Shown here piece after piece: positions 26,931-39,401 of a stretch of 64,000 nt of DNA. Origin of the DNA: Cristatella mucedo (taxonomy: Eukaryota > Bryozoa > Phylactolaemata > Cristatellidae); contig WPIO01000008.1 in the NCBI GenBank assembly GCA_009760855.2, forward strand, positions 2,765,001 to 2,829,000, written 5' to 3'. Position 1 is the first letter of the stretch, and each line of letters starts with the position of its first letter. Made by a program: the position numbers and the translations under genes. The notes below the pieces were generated by a model. It saw only the letters and a list, made by a program, of their open reading frames with translations. It made no database searches and had not been told where the DNA came from.

Positions 26931-27643
26931 ACACCTCGTTCTCGTTGGAGTCTGCGAACGTCCCTTCGCTGTCGAATAAACTCCCCTTACGCTTTTTATA
27001 TTACGCTATTTATATCGTCTTGTCATCTTAAGGTCAAGGGCGCTCATCTGCGCCTCCGTATTCAGCTACTGTCGCGGCATGACTGCTTGCAGCGCCTGTG
27101 CTGCGCACGCAAGCCGCTAGCCGCGATACCGAGGCTCGCCGCGTCGCCTCCTCGATCCGTCGCTCGCTCACTCGCTCGAGCGACGGCAGAGACTAGCACC
27201 GTTACGAGTCCTGCGTCTGCAGTCTACTAAGTACGGAAGTAAAAACGCACTAAACCGCGTTTGTAAGCGGTTTGTCTCACAACGCAGCTTACTAGCAGTC
27301 GGCACATTGAAGCGCTCCCGTTACACCTTCACTCGCCAGCCACCCATACACATAATAATAATAATAATAATAATAATGTGGGCTTATATCTAAGCGTTCG
27401 CGATGTCGGCGAAGCGACCATCTAAGGCGAAGTATGCTATACGCTTGATTGATGATAATGGACTTATAATATACATACATATATATTTAAGATTATATGA
27501 ACGCATTTCTTAGGTGTCGTTGGACCATGCAAGCCAACTTCGCTTCAATGTTGTTAGTTATTGTTGCCACGTCACAGCGTCCCGCTCGTGAGGTCACGTG
27601 GGCTTGCGACCACGCACTGCGATACGCCCCCCTGCTGTCAGCC

Positions 27644-30600
27644 ATGGTGCAGTCTTGGTTCATGGATGACGTTCCCGCGGATCAGAAATCGCCGCATCAG
27701 CTTTTGCCAGGGGACTACGTTAGCGACAAGCAGCTGGAAGAACTGGGTGTAGAGCACTGGTTTGTACGTAGCTGCGATCAAGGCTGTTCTCTGACATCAT
27801 CGGCCGATCCAATTCGCAAGGCAGGATGCCTTTCACGGCCGAAGTAGCTGTCGTTTTCATTCACCTTCATTTCTCTGGCTTGCAAGTTTGCAAGATGATC
27901 GCTTGCGAGTCAAGTCTATCGTGATTGAGGTCAAAGTCTCTGTGAATCCAAACTCTGGCCAGACCATATGTTATCGCATGTGACCCATTCATCCGACGCC
28001 CGTTTTTCGCGGTTTGCCGACATTGTTAGCTGATGGACCTCAAAAGAGTACAGCGGTATTTGTGCTTTGCTTAAATTATCTTAAAGCGTTACCACCCGCT
28101 CAGCACCTGTTTCTTGAGACCCGAGACCCCTTCTTGTAGTTTTATAGTTTGAGACGAGCATGCTGTCTTAAGAATTTTCCGTCTGCCCACGTGATCAGAA
28201 ACAAAAGCAACGCCGCCGGTTTAGTCGTAAGGCAGCCTGTGCAGATCGCTGGGGGATAAGAAAATGATGATGTGGCTTCCGTTTTCTGCATTCGTGACCA
28301 CGATCATTTAGCTGTGTAGAAAAGGCACCTCACTGGTGGCTTGGGACAAACGTAAAGCTACAATCTTAGTTCGCTAGGAAATACCCCTAACGGAGGTGCC
28401 TGGGACACAAGGTGCTCCTTTCTGCGAAATCGGCTTTCCTGGCGTTCGCAGCACATCTGTGGCCACGTCTGATCTCGTCGTGTATATCATTACTGACCAA
28501 GTGGCACTGATCACCACTTATCTGGAATAAAGCTCTGGGTGAATTTCTTCTTTTGCTTTTGCTCGCTCTCCTGAGGTGGTAGGCGGCCTCTCGTTGCTCT
28601 TTAGTTAGGCAAACATTACTGGCAGACACCGGAAGCTCGAGGGCCGTGAGAGGTTGATGGTACTCGGTTTCCTTATACTTGCCGAGGGCTAATGGGTCTC
28701 TCGGGCTGTCTCTCGGGTGTTGGCACAATCTCGGGAGAAATATTTTCCCAGCGCGTTTGCAGCCGGTTATAAAGCTCAACGAGTGTGACTTTTGCGACCG
28801 ATCTCGTTCGTGAGAACGAGATCGGCGAGAACGAGATCGGCCGCAGCTCTTGCAATGCTGCAATTCGTTCCAGCTTCTTTCAAGGGGTTTAATTCTGGTG
28901 GCTGACGTGGCCAACTCACATCGGTCGGGTACTCGATTTCCTTGAAAGAAAATGTGTTGCTAGCTCAGCGTTTGCTGTGAATTGTGTGCCACCTAATGAA
29001 GTTTCTCCGAAGCAGAGCTCTGGCACCAGCCAATCCCACGCTCTCTTCACCACATCAACGGGGGACATGTTGGTCCATTTTGCTATTGATTCGATGCAGA
29101 GCGCTGAAGTGAAACACCCCGTCCCCAGACCAATGCGCTATGACCTCTGCCCAATCTTGTGGCTTTCTGCAGACAGCTGAGGTGGGCCGTAACACTCACC
29201 CCTCCACGTTGGCCTGCTTACCTCGTGAATTTGGACTCATCAGTCCGTGGGATTCGAACCCGGTCAACTTTCGAGTGTGTGTGCATGCTGCAGGGCGGCC
29301 GCCCGAGCCTGGCGTGACCTTTTTCGTTTCTTGGGTCACATGCCATGTCGGAACGTGCCAAAGCCTGTCAGCCTTTTTTGAACAGTGTCCTCACCGATCC
29401 GCCTACTGGTAAAGGCCTCGAATGACCCGAATAGCTTCCAGAGCTATTCCTTCCTTTCGCCTCTGCTGAAATGCTCAGATCCTTCCTCCTTCTGTGTCTT
29501 CCTGACTGTGTTAAGCTAGCCACGCTTCCCTGTGCTCGGAAGCTTCTGCAAGCTAACGGGTTTTTGGTGGCTAATCAACAGTTTCCCGAACGTTTCCGGT
29601 TGCTCAAGCCCGTTGGGCGCTCGCGAGCCTTGCAGTCGCCCTTCGTAGAGTCGTCTTCCCTTTTGGCATGGCGACAGCCCGAAGAGCCAATCGGCTGCCG
29701 GTAGGCAAGACGAATTTCCTACCTCCGACGCAAGCGAGTGCATGCTAGCGGCACTGTGAAACCTCTATTGCTTCCGCGGTGTGAAAGTTCTACTCACCTA
29801 GTGTTGCTAGGTGACACCACGTTCGAGCCGACAAGTCAATGACAATGCTGACGTTATGTAGTCGATACTGCTAATGTGTGGCAGCATGATATAGGCAGAG
29901 TGTATCTAATACCAAAAGTGGCTCTGGGCCGACGGCTGAAGCAAAGCTGCTTGCTGCTTGGACTTTATAGCCCTGCCCTGGACACTCTTGCATCCGGGGT
30001 GGCTAAAAACGGAATTCTGACGTATTCGCGCAGGCAGAGAGACGGCCTGCCAGCACCTCCACTGCGCCTGCTCACGCCTATTATGCCTGCTGCCCACCAG
30101 TCTTATCGGTAGCAGCAGCCGTGCCGCTCTCCGGCGACGGCGGCTGCTGCTGCCACCTCTGCCGCTGGCTCGGTGCGCAGAGCGCTGCGCTGGCAGTGCG
30201 TTTCTTACTCCGAAGATCGAGGACCCCATCGAGGAGAGTGCCCTGCTGGCGCAGATCAGAGCGGAGCGCGGCTACAGCTACGCCGACTTCGTGGACGTCT
30301 GCCGCGAGAAGCTGCCGAACTATGACGCCAAGGTGAGCCGGCGGCTGGAGGCGGCAGCGGTCAGCCGCAGCGTATGCCCCTTCTAAGCTGCTTCCTCTCT
30401 GCTTTCTCTGCTGACTCCACTTACTCTTCTGTCGGCCGACCGACCGACCCCGTGCTTCCACATCAGTGCTTCCATGCGGATAGCACGAAGTCGCGCCTAC
30501 GCTGTTGGCAGACGCACCGTTTTATTGCTTCTGCGTGCGTTCTTCTGAGCAGAAGTGAACGTGCGCCCCACGCCGCCGGCGGCTGCAGTCCTGGAGCAGT

Positions 30601-31743
30601 AGCAGCGCGGCCTGCCACAGGGTGGGTGGCGTTTGCCTGTGCCGTCGTCCGTGTCAGCGGTCTGGCCGCAGCGGGTCAGGCGAGCCTTGTCTCTCCGCCT
30701 CCGTTGGGTTTGGCTTGCACTGAGGGTCGGCACATCGCGCTCTCGCCCCACCGCTCATCGCCTCGAGCGCCGCTGAGCGGTGGGGGTGGCGAAGTGGTGA
30801 GTGGGAAGGAAGGAAGGAAGGCTGAGTGGGCGTGGCGAAGCCACTGCAACTGGTGGCTGTACTGACGCTTGAGACTGCACTTCGGTAGAGCAGTTTTTTA
30901 TGCAACGACAACTTCTCACCTGCTGCCGACTATGACTCATCCTTCTCAGCGGTCCTGAGCTGCTACTTCCATGCCACTCCCTACTTAAACTGCTCTCCTG
31001 ACTCTGCTATGCTTCCCACTTTCTCTTTGTTGCGCGAGATGAAGTCTGTTGGCTACCGAATGCGTGCCGAAAGCCGCTTAGGCTGTGAGTGCGCTACACA
31101 AAACTCTCCTACCTAACACCCACATGGTCTTTGTGGAGTTACAGACATTACATTACATAGAGCAGGCTGCGTTCACATGTTGGTGCAGCAAAGTTAGTGC
31201 TGCGTTCAAAGCGACTCTATGCCTCCGGTTGGAAGCTGGCTGAACTTTTTAAAAACGATGGAGATCTGCTGCTTTAGTAGCCTCGTTTATGTAGGGGACA
31301 AAAGAGCCTTAGCGATCACCATCCTCTCTTGCAGGGGCAACAACAGATTGATTGGTGCATGACTTAAACCGACGACCTCGTCCTCTCTCTAAGTGCGAGC
31401 ACCTTATCCTTGCGTAGTGTATGTGCCGGGTGCGAAGTTAGGGTCCTTCTCTCCCAGGGTTGGGTAGCAGTCTGCTGCAGAGCCGACGGTTTATCGTGCT
31501 GCGCCCCCACCCTGCAGCCCACCGTGGCGTGACCTCCCGAGTTGGCCGTCTCTCTGGTACTCGTGCAGGAAAATGGCCGACTCGGGAGTTCCCGACAGCT
31601 CCCAACTTGTGCAGCGTTTGAGTGCAAGCTGCGCGAGTCGAGCATTCTCTCGTGCTCTTCGGAGGCTCGTGAGAAGTCGCTGCTTTGCGTCCTTGCCTCT
31701 TGTGGTCGACGTTCTTAAATGTTGCGTCAAGTGCACAGACCTC

Positions 31744-31813
<70 letters not shown>

Positions 31814-33660
31814 TGCAGTACTAAGACGTTCCAGCGATGGGGCGCAGCCTCATTAGCATCGTATTTGAGTTGCTCGGGGCTGCCGTGGTGTGGTTAGCGA
31901 CCCGTTGGCTTGGGTCACTATCCTCATTTGGCTATATTTGCACGGGAGTGGGGTAGGTGTGGACACCTAGTTATGACGAAATGTGGCAGCCCCTGTTTTT
32001 TTATGAAGAGTATCACGTGTCCTTCTCTCGGCTACCCAGGTGCCAAGAGGTCGGGCTACTAGGTGGCTTGTCGTTGTTGAGTGCCATCGCAAGGGGAGAG
32101 GATAGCCTGGTGACCGTGACCCCGATGCTGACCTTGACCTCAGGAATTGCTGTGCTAGGTGATGGTGCATAGGTGAGGCAGTTGCTTTTCGTGACCTCGA
32201 TCCAAAGTTCGTTGGTTCGAATTCTGCTGTGGGCGATTCTTTATTGCTGCTGCAAGCGGTGGTTATAGCCGTAAAGGCTCTTCTGTGGCTACACAAAAGA
32301 GGCGGTTAAATCAGCTAGTATATTAGGCCTGTGGCGGCCACCTTTCCGGCGTGCTATACGTGTGACTTCAGCTGCTGCAAAGGCCAAGCGCCCTGGCCGT
32401 CCTGTGAGAAGGGCCTCGGTAACAGCAACAACCGTAATAATAATAATAATAACAATAATGCACTTGATAAAGCGCCCTCAGAGAACTCAATCTCTCTCTA
32501 GGCGCTTTACATTTGCTGCAAAGGGAAATGCAATTGAATTGTAAGTAAAATCATTCTTGAAAAACAAACAAAATTAATAACATGGTTAGGGGTGACATGC
32601 ACAGGGTCAGCATGCAAATGTGGTTGGTGGCAGCATGCGGCACTTGAAGGACGAATCACAGGAACTAAGTCTTAAACTTCCTACTCCATCATCAAGGCAC
32701 ATTTGTATTGTCAATTTGTGTAGGACATAAGGTAAACCCATTTGAAATGGGGAGACGTCAATTGTTGAATGTATACCAAGCAAATGCCAGTACATGCAAA
32801 TGGCCCAGTGATTAAGCTGTTCCCCCAAATTGAGGTCAAGGTGAATCTAGTTGATGGTCAAGGTCGTGAGCTCGAGCCATGTGGCATATGTAAAGTACCT
32901 GAATAGATAAGGTTCTCTTGGGGTGCTATACAAATGAATTATTGATATTATTAAGAGAAGCCATTTTTTTCAATTTCTCTTTCTCTCTCTAGGCGCTTTG
33001 CATATGATGCATTAGCAACAAACTCAACGCTAATGCCCTGTCACGATTTGGCTGTTATGTGTACTCTACACTTTATAATGGCGTCTGCTGCCGCTGCCAT
33101 TGCCGCTGCAGGTGAGCCAGTTCTACGCCGAGCACTTGCACGCAGACGATGAGATCCGGCTCGTCCTGTCCGGCTCGGGCTACTTTGACGTTCGCTCCAA
33201 GGACGATCGCTGGGTGCGAATCGCTGTCACGAAGGGTGACCTGCTCGTACTTCCTGCCGGCATCTACCATCGCTTCACCGTGGACACCGGGGCACGTATT
33301 GCTGCGTTGCGCTAGCCTCGGAGCCGCCCTGCATAGTCCTGTTTGCCAGCGGCGTCGCTGCCGCCCCGACGTCCGTCGGCAGTGCCCCGTTTGCCGTTCC
33401 TGCCCGCGTTGCGGCTTGGGAAATTGTCACGGTTCTAGTGTGCCCACCGTGCGCCAGCACCCGTCGTCGTCGGCGACACGGCGGTGCCTCCTCCGTCGCT
33501 GTGCTGATTGCTCTGCTTCGGTGCCGAGTAGGATTACATCAGGGTCATGCGGCTGTTCACTGGCGCGCCCGTATGGACGCCCATCAACAGGCCCGACGGC
33601 GACTTGCACCAGGCTCGTGCCGACTACCTCACCCGCGTGGAGGATCTTTTCACCTCGTAG
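27644..33660 (+). CDS. ADI1: acireductone dioxygenase, copy B (four exons)
   Basis: Exons: 27644-27763, 30216-30332, 33112-33291, 33532-33660; all joins are phase 0. The 181-residue product matches the usual length of animal ADI1 (about 180). It starts [14 protein letters not shown]. Exon 3 holds the metal ligands: His87, His89 and Glu93 in HLHADDE, and His132 in YHRF. Exon 2 ends NYDAK, keeping the Lys seen in other animal ADI1 proteins. Intron 3 begins with GC, not GT, as in copy A. Exon 4 ends EDLFTS then TAG. The reading frame stays open upstream of the ATG to 27497; this could be 5' UTR or an alternative N-terminus. The enzyme acts in cytosolic methionine salvage. Confidence 0.88.
31741..31809. 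repeat. (CT)n microsatellite
   Basis: About 69 bp, one interruption (CTCCCT). Counterpart of 19292-19372. Confidence 0.95.
32158..32325 (+). mobile_element. tRNA-derived SINE, full length, copy B
   Basis: Head GATGGTGCATAGGTGAGGCA, B box GTTGGTTCGAATTC, then GGGCGATTC, GCTGCAAGCGGTGG, TAGCCGTAAAGGC and ACAAAAGAGGCGGTTAAATC. Inserted in intron 2 of ADI1 copy B. Confidence 0.75.
32433..32640 (-). mobile_element. L2-like LINE tail (minus strand)
   Basis: (AAT)n, GATAAAGCGCCCTCAGAGAA, TTTACATTTGCTGCAAAG, AAAATCATTCTTG, then GGTTAGGGGTGACATGCAC of the LINE 3' UTR. Copy A has only (AAT)-rich sequence here (20400-20415), so the LINE inserted in B, or was lost from A, after the copies separated. 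Confidence 0.8.
32770..32945 (+). mobile_element. tRNA-derived SINE sharing the LINE tail, copy B
   Basis: Counterpart of 20655-20815 with the same head (GGCCCAGTGATTAAGCTG) and tail (CTATACAAATGAATTATT). Confidence 0.7.
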
Positions 33661-34227
33661 AACGTTGAACGCCTGCTGCAGATGTTGCTGCTGCTGCTAA
33701 GGCAAAGCTGGGCCGCCAGTTGTTGCAGACGCGGCAGCTGCACGATACGTCGCAGACGTATGTCGCCGGTGCGCAGCATGTTTAACGCAGGAGGCTGTCA
33801 GTGTCGACTGTCAGCTGCCGAGTGGCGGCTCGACTTACGCACAGTCGCGTGAACTCATTCTGCCGATTCTCCATAGCGGCGATCCGGTCGAGTGCGGTTT
33901 GCAGCTGCCGACTCACGGGTCATAGGTCTGCCTACTGACTGGCCGTCGATGACATGTCGCAAGTATCTCGTCCACATCCGGGGTCTGCATCGCTCCGGTC
34001 AGGGATGCTTCGTAATCTATTGAGTTGCATCTGTACCGAGTTCACAGCATATTTATATGAATGCCATGCTCTCTGTAATAATAATAAAAATTCTGGGTCG
34101 TTTTTCTAGTGCCCAAGAGGGATCTAAATTCCTATCCCGGCCTGTTACAACTCGGTGCAAGGGAATCAATAACCTAGGGTTTGTGACGTGCATGAACTGA
34201 CGGTATCATGCTTAAACAAAAATAATA

Positions 34228-34385
34228 TCAGCTGATTTAATAGCCTCATTTGCATAGCCACGGAAGAGCCTTAACGACTGTCTCCACTGCTTGCAGTTGG
34301 CAAGAAAGGATCGCCCACTGCAGGATTCGAACCCATGACCTCAGTTGTGAAGAGCAGCAGGTTACCTCCTGGACTATCACGGCCC
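34228..34385 (-). mobile_element. tRNA-derived SINE, copy B
   Basis: Near-identical counterpart of 21949-22112, again with a TTCGAACCC B-box complement and the ACTATCACGGCCC head end. Confidence 0.75.
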
Positions 34386-36627
34386 TTCAAGCTTTCAAAA
34401 GCGATCAAGAAAACACACAGTGGGAGTTCTGACTAGAAACATTCACTGAATGCTGCACAGGTAAGCAGACAAATCACACGGGGACGACAATTTCGAAACT
34501 TAACTGGAGCCAAGGGACAGCTGGCCTACACAGGCTCATCTGTAGCTGAGACTTAAATGACGCAAGGTCATTGCAGGTAGTGCCCGAAGCCTGAATGAAG
34601 CAAGTTCCCGACTTAGCTGACGGCTAGATGAGCAAAGGATTTCATTTTAATGCGAGGGACGGCAAGATGACTAGATGCTGAGGAGCTGGTGGTGCAAGAG
34701 CACGTGACTGGAGGAGTATGGAGGTCAATGACAGGTTGTCTGGTGGACTTATGCGACTTCTAAGTCAGACCGAGGAACATTACATTGAGTCGATGCTTCT
34801 GAATAGAGAGCCGGGCGGAGCTCAGACTCTCAAGTGTTTCGACGTGGCAGCTATGCCTCTGACGACATGCCGGCCACGCTGCCGAGTTTTTCACCCTTGC
34901 ATCCTTACCTAACTGCGTCCTTACCTCCCTACATCCTTAACCTCCGAAGTATATGGATTCGAGAGCCGATCTTCAGCACTGAGGATCCCGCGATCTCACG
35001 AGCCAAGCCCTGTAAATGGCTTGGGCAGCAAGCATTTTTTAAAGTCTTGCGTGTGCAGTCTTATTTTGAAATGAATATGTTGCTGTCACTCGACATGCAA
35101 TAACGGTGTTCGATAACTGAACAGCCCTACCGGTGGAAAGCACTTGTAGCACCACACAGATTGACCACTGCATGGTTGTTTTTTTAGGCTGCTGCCGAGC
35201 AACAGCTCCCTCCCCCGTCCCTGCGGTCGACCACGGATTTTTTTTTTAGCGCTATACAGATTTACATCTGCGTGCAGCTTTGTAGGCCGCCACCCAGCCA
35301 CGTCCTATGTTCATGCAATGACGGCCTTGACCATGGTTAAAGGTCGAATAACAAAATGGGTCTACCTGCATACCAAGCATCATGCTCAAGGTACCCTCTG
35401 GAAAGCGTTACCCCCCCCCACCCGGTTACCGAGATTACCCTTTGCATGGCTTTCTTTTCAGCTTGAATACAATTCGTAGAGCAAGATTTAGTTCTGACAT
35501 ATCAATTTTATATTAGCAATAAAATAGTTCTACTATTAGTATGCTAAATCGCATTTTCAGTCAATTGCACTTTAATAATTAAATGTGAAATATAGGTGCT
35601 CTGCGCCATCATTGGCATATGATACTGGCTTTAAGGCGAGAAGCACGCAAGTAATTCTGTTATATTCATTCTCGCCTGGGCAAGCCGTGCCTCTCAAGGT
35701 TTGTAACCGGAACTCCACGAGCTGCTCAAGAGAACCTCGCCTTTTTCGCCGACTTCGTTCGCGATGCTATTTTGCTATTAAAAGACAGTCGGTTGATATC
35801 TTCTGATGCTCGAGTGAAAGAAATACGGACGTGCATCAACTATTAAGAAAACGTGGACGAGGGGATGAGCTATTTCACATAAGAGTGCGCGTAGTACTTC
35901 CATTTCTCTGTGTGATAGCAGCTTAAAGAAAAACTGCTTCTTTTCGCGAACCAAATAACGGGCTAGAGAAGCACTGACAAATAATAATAATACACTTGCA
36001 CAGCGCCCCCTGAGAACTTGCGAGGACGCCGGGTGGGCAGTCGCGTACTGGACCGCTGCGGCGTCCGTGTGAATAAACAAACGTCTTTGAGCCCGGTTCG
36101 GTGTTCTGCGTGATATCGCGTACCTGCCGCTTGGAGAATGTCAAACTACAACCCGCAAGCCAAGCGCTATTGCATGCAGCGAATCCGTTTAGCAAGTAGA
36201 AGTGACAGCTTTGTGCGGTGCGTCAATGGATAAGCATGAGTGCCGGGATACATACACTCCCAACACCCTGCCGCACTGTAAATCAATGCTGATTAAAGTA
36301 TCTTTCTAGGCACTTTACATATGCTGTTGCCCAATCTTTCCTGACGCCCTCTGCGGTCGGGGCTCCCGACAGCCAGTGGCCAATCAATGAAGCTTGCACG
36401 GCCGACCTCGGCATTCCACACAAGGAGTGGACGACATCGTCGCGGCTGTGCCTCTCCGACGACGCCATTACCGGCTCGAAAGCCGTGCGGTCCCTGGTCC
36501 TGAACCGGGAGGCGCGGGTAACACCCGTGACCCCGGCAAGGCAGGGCACTGCCGGCTATATACATAGGCACATTCAATATTGTAATATATATATACGAAT
36601 ATATATATATATATATATATATACATA

Positions 36628-37474
36628 CAGTCGACTCCGCGTATACGAATATCGAGTATCGGAATGTAACCACCGCGAGGGGGTACTGCACGTCCCCCGG
36701 ATATCTACCGGCGAGCTGTGCAGTGCAGCGCCGCAGTGCGTTAAAACACAAGCGACCACAACTGGGCGCCGAAAGCGACAGTTTATTGTGGCCCTGTTAG
36801 TAGTGGTTACGCGCCGGTGCAAGCGCTTTACGCGGCGCGCACAGGACAGACAGAGTTACCTGCGCGAACTCCCGAAGCCCGCGTCTAATAAAACTACCCT
36901 ATGCGCGCGTCACTATCGATGGACTTGTTCCTCGCCGTAAGTTCGTCTCTCGTGCTCTCGAAGCGTAGCCTCTCGCATCGACTACGGAAGCTGCAGCCCC
37001 GAGCTCTGTCAGTCGTCCCGTAATATTCTCTCTCCTAACTCCTGACCTCGCACGTAGCCGCCAATTTCTACTTAGCACCTTAGTCGGTGCCCATCCTGAC
37101 CGCATCGTCTGCACAAGGCTTCATTCTAACTAAAACGGCTCTAAATTCGGCGTCCTAGTCGTGCGCGCTATGGCAAGCACGTTAGTCGGCCCATCTCATA
37201 ACCGCATCGACTGCATAAGGCTCCATTCTAACCTGAGCTAGGTGGGCCAGGAGCAGGGCCTGTACTTAGTGCCTTAGTCGATTCTACTAAGGCAAAGGCT
37301 GGCATCGCGGCTAGCCTGAGCTTCCCCAGTACAGGAATACTCCGCCTATAAGAATAGCAGTTCCGCGTCCCAGATTTAATCAGGAGTTATAGTCTCTCAG
37401 TATACGATCATTCTCTCCCTATAAGAATGGCCATTTGCCTGTCTCAGCTTATTTCTTATAAGCTGAGTCGACTG
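36628..37474. mobile_element. pogo/Tigger-like MITE, copy B, split by a solo LTR
   Basis: Ends CAGTCGACTCCGCGTATA and the inverse of CAGTCGACTCAGCTTATAAG. The body matches 24749-24924 but is interrupted after CGGAA at 36664 and resumes with GGAATACTCCGC at 37334. Confidence 0.7.
36665..37333. mobile_element. solo LTR, about 669 bp
   Basis: The insertion starts TGTAACCACCGCGAGG and ends CCCCAGTACA, i.e. TG...CA. GGAA is repeated directly at both sides (36661-36664 and 37334-37337). The empty site is seen in copy A (GGAATGCTCCGC near 24781). It contains AATAAA near 36888. No internal coding region is present, so it is a solo LTR. The class of retrotransposon is not determined. Confidence 0.75.
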
Positions 37475-38410
37475 AATGTCTGCCGACTGTATATCTGCAT
37501 CGCGTATGACGTGTGTTGACAACGAGTTGATCAGCTCTGTCAAGCTGCCTCGCTGCAGTTTACTAGCTGAGTATTTTCCGCAACTGGCTCGGCTTCTTTT
37601 CAATATCGCTTTCTCGTCGTTTGTAGACGCATCCATTGCCCACCGCACATCCTTACTTCTTAGCCCACTGAGCCAGCAGAGGCTCGCTCCGACATTGCCT
37701 GCAGGCAGGCCACTTCTCTGCACGACTTCGAAACACAAAGCAATTTCGAGCAATTTCAAGATGTGCTCCAGACAAAGTTTGGCTCGAGAGCCGAGGAACG
37801 TATTAACGGCCGCTGTGCCTGTAAATAGGCTCGCAGTTACATACCTATTTAGATGTAGATTTAGAAGGCCCTTGGCTCGATGCAGCTTGATGCATCAATC
37901 TTACAATCAGCACGTCCGGCGGGAGCACTAAACCTAAGTTCCCAAGCACTGAGTTGCAGGCTTTGCTTGCACCGTCTTTCAGTTCAAGCCGCAGTGATGT
38001 CTCATCGAGAACTTCGTAGTCAACTGTAGGCAAGAATTGCGAAAGCTTGTAACCACGAAGTTCTAGGGATGTATTTTTTATTATAGGATCGTGACAACTT
38101 AAGTCACTACTGCCAGCTACTAAGAAAATCAGTATAAAAGATACCAAGTGCTTCTAGCTAGCATGCCAGTGCCTACCGGCGATGGGCTTGACCTGGCAGT
38201 ATCTAGACGATGACCGAGCAATTAAGTAACCTCGATCGCAACCAATTTTGATTAGTTCTTTTGCTGATTTAGTTTATTCAAAGTCTTTTTCATGTCGATT
38301 CTAGGTTGTTAAAACCGTTTCCTTTAGATTGAGCCAAGCGACGAATGAATCACGAACATGATTGCCACTACAAACCAGGCTGCTGGCGAATCGATTGCTA
38401 CAGAAGCCCT

Positions 38411-38618
38411 GCCATTATTGGCCCTGGCTCGTTGTCGTCTACTCTCTTGCCATAATGGCCATCATGCTGCACCATGCAATGAAAGATTGCCTGCTGCAGG
38501 ACCTGAACCCATAACCTGGGCATGAGTATACTGCCTCGTGACCACCCTTTTCCAGTCCTCCGGTGAGATTAGGTGTACTTTAGATCCCTAGTACCAATGA
38601 CTCAAGGAAAAGCTCTCG

Positions 38619-38649
<31 letters not shown>

Positions 38650-39060
38650 GCATATCGGCATGTCGTGCAGCACATTGTTCCTTGTGCTTACGGTCGGGTC
38701 ATAGCAATGGGTGAGCACCGAAGCCAAGTCACACATCTCTCTGACCACAGCTTGGCATCACACTACCGAAATAGAAGCCTCACGAGCAGCATTTACACAT
38801 GCACACAGCGTGTATATCACCGATAGCACGTATTTTCAAAACGAATAAATAGAACAAGTTTTATTCTTCAACTATCACACACGGCCAGCTCGTCCTTGAC
38901 TAGAAGTCATCAGAGTCATACTGGATTCCAGTAGCCACAGCATGACAAATGCTTGCCTGCCAAAAAAATGTGTGCCCCCCATCACACACACACACACACA
39001 CGGACGCGAGTAGCAGCACGACTGGACGGCGAGGCAATCCGAAGCGAGCAACGAGCACAC
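38411..39060. other. repeat-rich spacer, no recognisable gene
   Basis: Contains a degraded SINE-like part around 38415-38540 (GGACCTGAACCC like a B box), a (CAG)n tract at 38618-38647 and a (CA)n tract near 38985-39000. No coding chain is seen. Confidence 0.5.
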
Positions 39061-39090
39061 AAAAAAGCCGCCAGCCGCTACATTACAGCT

Positions 39091-39096
39091 TTTATT
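39091..39096 (-). terminator. polyadenylation signal of the BAG gene (AATAAA)
   Basis: TTTATT on the plus strand, AATAAA on the minus strand, about 305 bases after the BAG gene stop codon. It is the first such signal downstream. Confidence 0.6.
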
Positions 39097-39401
39097 GGCT
39101 AGGAGCCCGAATTATCCGGCTGGAGCACGGTGTCCCTATAGGCATCGGCAGGACGAAGGCTTCCTGCTGCATCGATACGTGCGTCGACGTTGGTGCCGGC
39201 ATCTGACGCCGCGCGATCTACATACAATACGTCGTACAGCCGTCGGCGACAATAGAACAATCAGGCAAGGCGGCAGGACCGTAAGCACAGGAATCTCTCC
39301 CGCAGGGCACGTAAAAAAGTGACGTCGTGAGCCGACGAGCAAAGCGTCTCCGCCGCGGCGGCAGCAGATCAGTAGAGATGAGAAGCGGCACGAAGCAGCC
39401 G

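Larger units (their letters stand above)
26931..38410. repeat. segmental duplication, copy B
   Basis: Collinear with 3811-26105 apart from indels, and lacks the hAT-like and viral insertions. B-specific material includes a solo LTR (36665-37333) and about 700 bp at 30375-31140. The intact sequence around the hAT insertion point reads ATCTAAGGCGAAGTATG at about 27420-27436. Confidence 0.9.
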
